A stretch of DNA of 12,379 bases, from assembly GCA_016098155.1 (NCBI GenBank), contig JAAAJB010000746.1:1-12379 (forward strand), read 5' to 3'. The position numbers and the translations under genes were made by a program. Shown piece by piece: positions 8,732 to 12,379 of this stretch. The first letter of the stretch is position 1, and every line of letters starts with the position of its first letter. The notes beneath the pieces were generated by a model. That model was not told where the DNA came from and ran no database searches. It worked only from the letters and a program-made list of their open reading frames with translations. Source of the DNA: Actinomortierella ambigua. Lineage: Eukaryota; Mortierellomycota; Mortierellomycetes; Mortierellales; Mortierellaceae.

Positions 8732-10205
8732 CTACTTCTTCGACTTCTTCTTCTTTGACTTTTCGCTGTCTTCGTCCTCTGCTTTTCGCTTCTTGGACTT
8801 CTTCTCCTTGGTCTCTTTCTTGTCCTTCTTGTCCTTCTTTTCCTTCTTCTCCTTCTTCTCCTTCTTGTCCTCCTTCACGGCCGAGACGGTATCCTCCTCC
8901 TCTTTGTCGTTCTCCTGCTCCTTCTCCTTCTCTTTCTCTCCTTGCTCCTCCTCAAAGGTCGACGTCGTCTTGATGGCAGTCACTGTCGCCTTGACAAAAC
9001 CCAAGCCGCGCAGGCCTCCGTTGTTGTATCCCATGCTTCCAATACCCGTCGACGTGGCAAAGCCCATACCGGCAAAGGAGGTGCGCTTGGGTGTCTCGTC
9101 CTCGTCCTGGTCGTAGCCATAGTCGTCTTGGTGGCGTACCTTCATGGTCATGGTGGTGGCAGTCGTGGTTGTGGTGGAAGATACCAGGGCGCCATCGGCA
9201 GCAGCGTCCAGGGTTGGAGTGGAGACGCCCGAGGTTGCTGGCGAGGTTGTCTCCGAGCGGATGCCGAGAATCTCGTTCAGTCGCTCTGCGTTCTGGATGG
9301 CGGCGTGCTTGTTCTTCAGGTACTTGTGCCGAGAACTGGAGAATCAGAAAAAGGGGAAAAAAATATATATATATAAGGAAAAAAAAGACCGAAATAAAAC
9401 TCCATGATGCAGGGGAAAATATTAAAAACAAAAGCACGAGCAACACTTACGCCTTGCGGCCAGCAATGGCAGCAGCAATAACCTTCTTGTCAATGCCACC
9501 ATCATCACTGTCGCTATCACTATCGTCCTTGTCCTTCTTCTCCTTCTTGCTCTTCTTCTTCTCCTTCTTTTCCTTCTTGCTCTTCTTGTCCTTTTTGTCC
9601 TTCTTCTCCTTCTTGGACTTTTTCTTGGACTTTGACTTTGCCTCCTCTTCCGAATTGGACTCGCTATCCTGCTCCTCTCCATCCTGGCTGCTGCTGCTAC
9701 CACCACCATTCTTTTCGTTATCGTCGTCGACCCGCTGGTTCAGATCGGCCAAGAGCTGCGAAAAGGCATCGGTGTTGCCGAGCCAGTTGTTGATTGACTT
9801 TTTGGTGGCGCCAATGCCCAGGTTGTTGTCCTTCAGCTTCACTCGGATGTTCTCGCGCACACCGTCCTCACGCGCGCCGAGTCCCTTGCCCTCGGACCAG
9901 CCCATCTTTTCCATCATCTTGAGACCAAACTTGCTCTTGTCTATGCCATGAAATGTTGTTGTTGTTTGTATGTTAGTTATAGAGTAGAGTCAACAAGAAG
10001 GCCATGAAACCATAAAAGAGAAAGACGGAGAGAGAATGTATGCGGGTGGAGCAATGGGGTGAGCAAGAGATATTGAGAGTGAGAGTGAGAGTGAGAAAGA
10101 AAGAAAGAACTAGGGAAAAGTGTGTGTAGGGTTACCATCGGCCCAGGCCTTGTTCTGAGGGTCCAAGCCAAGGCGCTGCTTGATTCTTGGTCCAGCCAAT
10201 CCCAT
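8732..10205 (-). CDS. PXR1: PXR1/PINX1-like G-patch nucleolar protein
   Basis: Pxr1 (Gno1)/PINX1 proteins are nucleolar G-patch factors for pre-rRNA and snoRNA processing, and they also inhibit telomerase. The G-patch activates a DEAH helicase (Prp43/DHX15) in known members. Model exons, minus strand, are 10205-10136, 9940-9451 and 9335-8732 (introns 195 and 115 bases), giving 387 aa. The start MGLAGPRIKQRLGLDPQN is nearly the family signature. The G-patch runs from about residue 24 to 68 (KFGLKMMEKMGWSEGKGLGA, ending NLGIGA), followed by the NWLGNTDAFSQLLADLN segment. Acidic and serine-rich spacers flank two Lys/Glu/Asp repeat blocks, one mid-protein and one C-terminal, as in yeast Pxr1 and its KKE/D repeats. 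Across the second junction the frame reads AGRKA-SRHKYLKNK, matching a conserved family helix. It converges on SED5. Confidence 0.92.
10075..10096. repeat. GAGAGT short tandem repeat in PXR1 intron 1
   Basis: Repeats of GAGAGT/GTGAGA, running into GAAA units, lie in the 195-base first intron of PXR1 close to the branch and acceptor side. On the transcribed strand this is a pyrimidine-rich tract. Confidence 0.7.
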
Positions 10206-10397
10206 GTTTGAACGATATGAATTGATGTGGAGGATAAAGAAAGAAAGATGTGTTGAGTTTGCTCCTGTGTCCTGGAGCAAGAAGCGGGTAAAGGTGTGTA
10301 TGTGTGTGTGTGTGTGGAGAGGGGTTGTCGAGGTACAGAGTAAAAGTAAAGGGCAGCATTTTTTTGTCGAGTAGTAAACAAGAGTAGAAGGACTGGA
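10206..10397 (-). promoter_or_regulatory. PXR1 5' leader and promoter region
   Basis: The sequence upstream of the PXR1 start is pyrimidine-rich on the minus strand. It carries a CA repeat (TG on plus, about 10294-10317). No TATA box or uORF stands out. Its upstream limit is the retroelement-like fragment, so the promoter may be short or may lie partly within that fragment. Confidence 0.45.
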
Positions 10398-10829
10398 GAA
10401 ATTGCAAGTCACAGTGCTACTTCGCCTGTCGATAGGGGTATAACCCTCCCGCCTATCACCTGGGTGCTTAAGAACAGCAATGTGGAGAGTAGCGCATGCT
10501 AGAGTCCAGTTACCGAGACATCCAATATCTCTCCCAACCTGCTCGACAATAGATAGACTTGCCCTCCCAAAAAAAAAAAAAAAAAAAAAAAGCTGCACTT
10601 GTAACACTAAAAGGCATCATCTACGTACAGTGCTATGTATGCACCTTGTGATTCGCTTTGTAGCAGCACTCATTGACTTTGTACGCTAATGTCGTCATTG
10701 GAACCTGTGCGTAGTATTCGCCGTCGTTGGACAGAATGTTGTCCCCACCATCCAATGGAGATCCGTCCATTTTGAAATGCCATAATATCGCTGGGCCGAG
10801 CCAACACTTGAGGTAAGCTTCCAGTAGTC
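10398..10829 (-). mobile_element. Decayed Ty1/copia-like reverse transcriptase fragment
   Basis: Minus-strand frames hold, in the right order, pieces that resemble a copia-type RT/RNase H polyprotein. The first ends YYAQVPMTTLAYKVNECCYK (the copia region before the catalytic box, about 10640-10720). The second, in another frame, is GAYIALYVDDAF with the YVDD catalytic box at 10627-10616. The third (10538-10398) reads CLGNWTLACATLHIAVLKHP and then IDRRSSTVTCNF, like the copia TRPDIAFA...NP and DRRSTSG regions. Stops, frame changes, compressed spacing and a 23-base A/T run break it, so it cannot be functional. No LTRs or target-site duplications are visible. The YVDD part is the strongest match; the rest is suggestive. 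Confidence 0.42.
10569..10591. repeat. A23 homopolymer
   Basis: There are twenty-three consecutive A on the plus strand, inside the retroelement-like fragment and between its YVDD piece and the downstream piece. It could be the poly(A) end of an inserted retrocopy or simple slippage. I found no flanking target-site duplication. Confidence 0.9.
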
Positions 10830-10835
10830 CTGCGT

Positions 10836-10841
10836 TTTATT
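10836..10841 (-). terminator. Polyadenylation signal AATAAA of the SELENOH-like gene
   Basis: AATAAA is read on the minus strand about 78 bases after the stop codon at 10921-10919. It sits just before the start of the retroelement-like fragment, which places the fragment outside the transcript. Confidence 0.5.
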
Positions 10842-10918
10842 CTTGTCTTATTTTCCTTGTTTTCCTCTAACATCTCCCTCCATTATTTATCTGCCTCGCG
10901 CTGCTTTGACTTGCTCTC

Positions 10919-12171
10919 TTAAACTATTGCTTTGAAGAGGTCCAAAAAGAGGTCCGATTCGGGAAAGGCGAGTCTCCTACAATACACAACAACAAACACG
11001 AAGAAAGATGGGTTAGAATCGTCCGATGAAAAAGAGAGGTATACAACCCGATCTTTTGGCCCAATTGGAAAAAACATCGTTTCCAAACATGGCATCATTT
11101 TATACATACTTTGGAGGTGCGTGCGCCTTGCCGCTCCAAACCTGAACCTCTGGTTATTTTGTCAACAAAAGAATAAGATGAATCATTTGGTCAGTTGAAT
11201 ACAACAAGATGCCACGGAGTCTAGCCATCTCTGTCTTTTCAGAACAGCAACATCAACAAACAAAAACAGACAAACAAACGCAGACGACATACTCTTTCCA
11301 CCATTCTTGATGACGAAAATCTCAAAACCCTTTGATCCAGTCACGGGTACATCCTCGCATTCGACTTCGGGATACAGCTGCTTCACAAGCTAGTAAAAGA
11401 AGCATTAATAAAGATATGAAAAACGTTAGTTCGCAAAATAGTACATGCACAACATTCCTCCGGCAATCGGAAAATATCTAGGCAGCCCCATCGCCAATCG
11501 AAAAAAAAAAAGAAAAAACATGGTTGTACTCTTGGCCACATACTCGAAAGATCCTGTTGGAGTTTGTCTTGTACTGCGTGCAGGTGGTGCTAGAAACAAA
11601 AACAAATGAATTGGACGGTTAGAACAAAGCAATAAATCCAAGAAAGAAGCGAAAAGAAAAAGAAAGGAAAAAAAAGAAAAGAAAAGTAAAAAAGAACCCC
11701 CACCCCTCCTACTCACCATCGCTCGATAATGACCTTGAGGCTGACAACTCCTTCATCACTATCTTCATCCTCTGCTTGCAGACTCTTGATCTTCCGTGCA
11801 AGGATCTGCTTCTTGCCCGTGCCTGGTGGACGGCCACGCTTGCCTGTGCGGACAATACCATCGTCCTCATTGTCCTGTGCTTTCCGCTTTGCCGCCAGTG
11901 CTGTTGAAAGGTGAGTGTGATTGCCGTTGCTACTTGACCGTGTCGTGGCTGGTGTCGTTGTGGATTTGGAGGCAGAGGGGTCGATGCGGCTTCCGGGTAT
12001 CGGCTTGCCGTTCTCATCGCGCTTGACTTTGAAGGAGCCCTTGGGGCGTCCACGACCACGCTTGACGGGTGTGTCGTCTGTCGAGGACGCATCGGCGGCG
12101 GCGGCAGCGGCGGTTGCAGGTGCAGGTGCAGGTGCAGCAGGTGTCGCGTCGGCCATTTTTGGTTGTGGCAT
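10919..12171 (-). CDS. SELENOH: Selenoprotein H-like Rdx protein with Cys and AT-hooks
   Basis: SELENOH is a nucleolar/nuclear thioredoxin-like (Rdx family) oxidoreductase with a CxxU motif and a basic DNA-binding N-terminus. Model exons, minus strand, are 12171-11717, 11589-11544, 11389-11293, 11149-11110 and 10976-10919 (introns 127, 154, 143 and 133 bases), with all phases consistent, giving 231 aa. The N-terminal half is disordered with two AT-hooks, KRGRGRPKG (37-45) and GKRGRPPG (110-117). The Rdx domain (about 142-231) has VSLKVIIERC, the redox motif CTTC (Cys152, Cys155), LVKQLYPEVECEDVPVTGSK, the GFEI strand, VWSGKAHAPPKRLAFPES and a final helix. These align with human IEHCTSU, GSFEV, LWTGIKKGPPRKLKFPEP, with Cys replacing Sec. 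The start could also be Met6. The protein is about twice the human length because of the N-terminus. Four of the five coding exons are under 100 bases. Confidence 0.85.
12116..12140 (-). repeat. Hexamer repeat coding for Pro-Ala in the SELENOH-like protein
   Basis: Tandem GCAGGT units on the plus strand encode the alternating Ala-Pro stretch near residues 11-19. They are followed by an alanine run from GCC/GCG codons. This is a low-complexity, probably disordered N-terminus. Confidence 0.75.
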
Positions 12172-12379
12172 ATTGGAGACAAAGTTGGGGGAGGATAGGT
12201 GCGAGACTTGTTTGAAAAGAGGCTATCTGTAGGCAGAGAACAGCAAAAGTATAGCGACAACAACGACAACAACAACAGCAGCAGGTGGATGGTTGAGGTT
12301 GTTGTGATCCTGCAATGAGAGGATTGGGTGAGAAGAGAGAAAGTTCGTTGGGATTGGGACAATGAACAAAAAGAATAAC
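12172..12379 (-). promoter_or_regulatory. Upstream region of the SELENOH-like gene
   Basis: On the minus strand this is a pyrimidine-rich leader with CAACAAC/GTTGTT runs (plus strand 12255-12305). A pyrimidine-rich CATTGCAG (plus strand about 12311-12318) could be an acceptor of a leader intron, but its donor would lie near or beyond the window edge. No other gene is seen up to the end. Confidence 0.4.

Noticed and set aside
8655..9951. Long plus-strand frames rich in Ser, Phe and Leu
   Set aside because: They are complements of the Lys/Glu repeats of PXR1.
10431..10457. Hairpin GATAGG...CCTATC as a possible small RNA or 5S rRNA-like element
   Set aside because: I compared the region with tRNA A/B boxes and 5S rRNA from memory and saw only scattered similarity. 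The retroelement reading explains it better.
10932..11198. An 88-codon plus-strand frame
   Set aside because: It is antisense to exons 4-5 and intron 4 of the SELENOH-like gene and has no recognisable features.
11713..11715. In-frame TGA right after VIIERW as a possible selenocysteine codon
   Set aside because: The TGA is part of the donor GTGAGT. Splicing there to 11589 gives ERCTTC in frame, matching the CxxU position with Cys, so no Sec codon is needed. I did not find a SECIS-like element by eye.
11709..12362. A 217-codon minus-strand frame overlapping the SELENOH-like exon 1
   Set aside because: It is in a different frame from the AT-hook protein and is a low-complexity Ser/Thr/His/Arg shadow with no domain.

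Overview
The window looks like nuclear DNA from a filamentous fungus, most likely an early-diverging lineage of the Mortierella/Mucoromycota type (inference from gene content and style). It holds spliceosomal introns of about 115-390 bases with GTA/GTG donors, pyrimidine-rich leaders, many simple repeats, and low-complexity polyQ, polyS and Lys/Glu tracts inside eukaryotic housekeeping proteins. All coding calls below are splice models that I assembled by hand from reading frames, donor/acceptor sites and family resemblance; none rests on a database search or on RNA data.

Layout from left to right. Bases 1-951 hold an (AG)n repeat, an intergenic stretch with a striking nested inverted repeat, and the promoter and leader of a cytosolic serine hydroxymethyltransferase gene (+ strand, 952-2738, 3 coding exons, 468 aa). 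A 481-base convergent spacer separates it from a spastin-type AAA ATPase gene (- strand, 6363-3220, 5 exons, 874 aa). Spastin diverges across a 279-base shared promoter from a SED5/syntaxin-5 SNARE gene (+ strand, 6643-8409, 4 exons, 326 aa). This converges on a PXR1/PINX1 G-patch gene (- strand, 10205-8732, 3 exons, 387 aa). A 713-base spacer with a decayed fragment that resembles a Ty1/copia reverse transcriptase follows. The last gene is a selenoprotein-H-like protein on the - strand (12171-10919, 5 exons, 231 aa). It has two AT-hooks and carries Cys in place of selenocysteine.

The genes do not form one pathway. They cover one-carbon metabolism, microtubule severing and membrane shaping, ER-Golgi membrane fusion, ribosome biogenesis/telomerase control, and a probable nuclear redox protein.

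The most interesting signal is in the spastin gene. A long hydrophobic-hairpin N-terminus is followed by a second in-frame Met (Met168) in a strong ACCATGG context. The first Met has a weak context, and the 497 bases between the two contain no ATG in any frame. This suggests two isoforms made by leaky scanning, as is known for animal spastin. The second notable item is the SELENOH-like gene, whose redox domain is split over small exons and is easy to miss.
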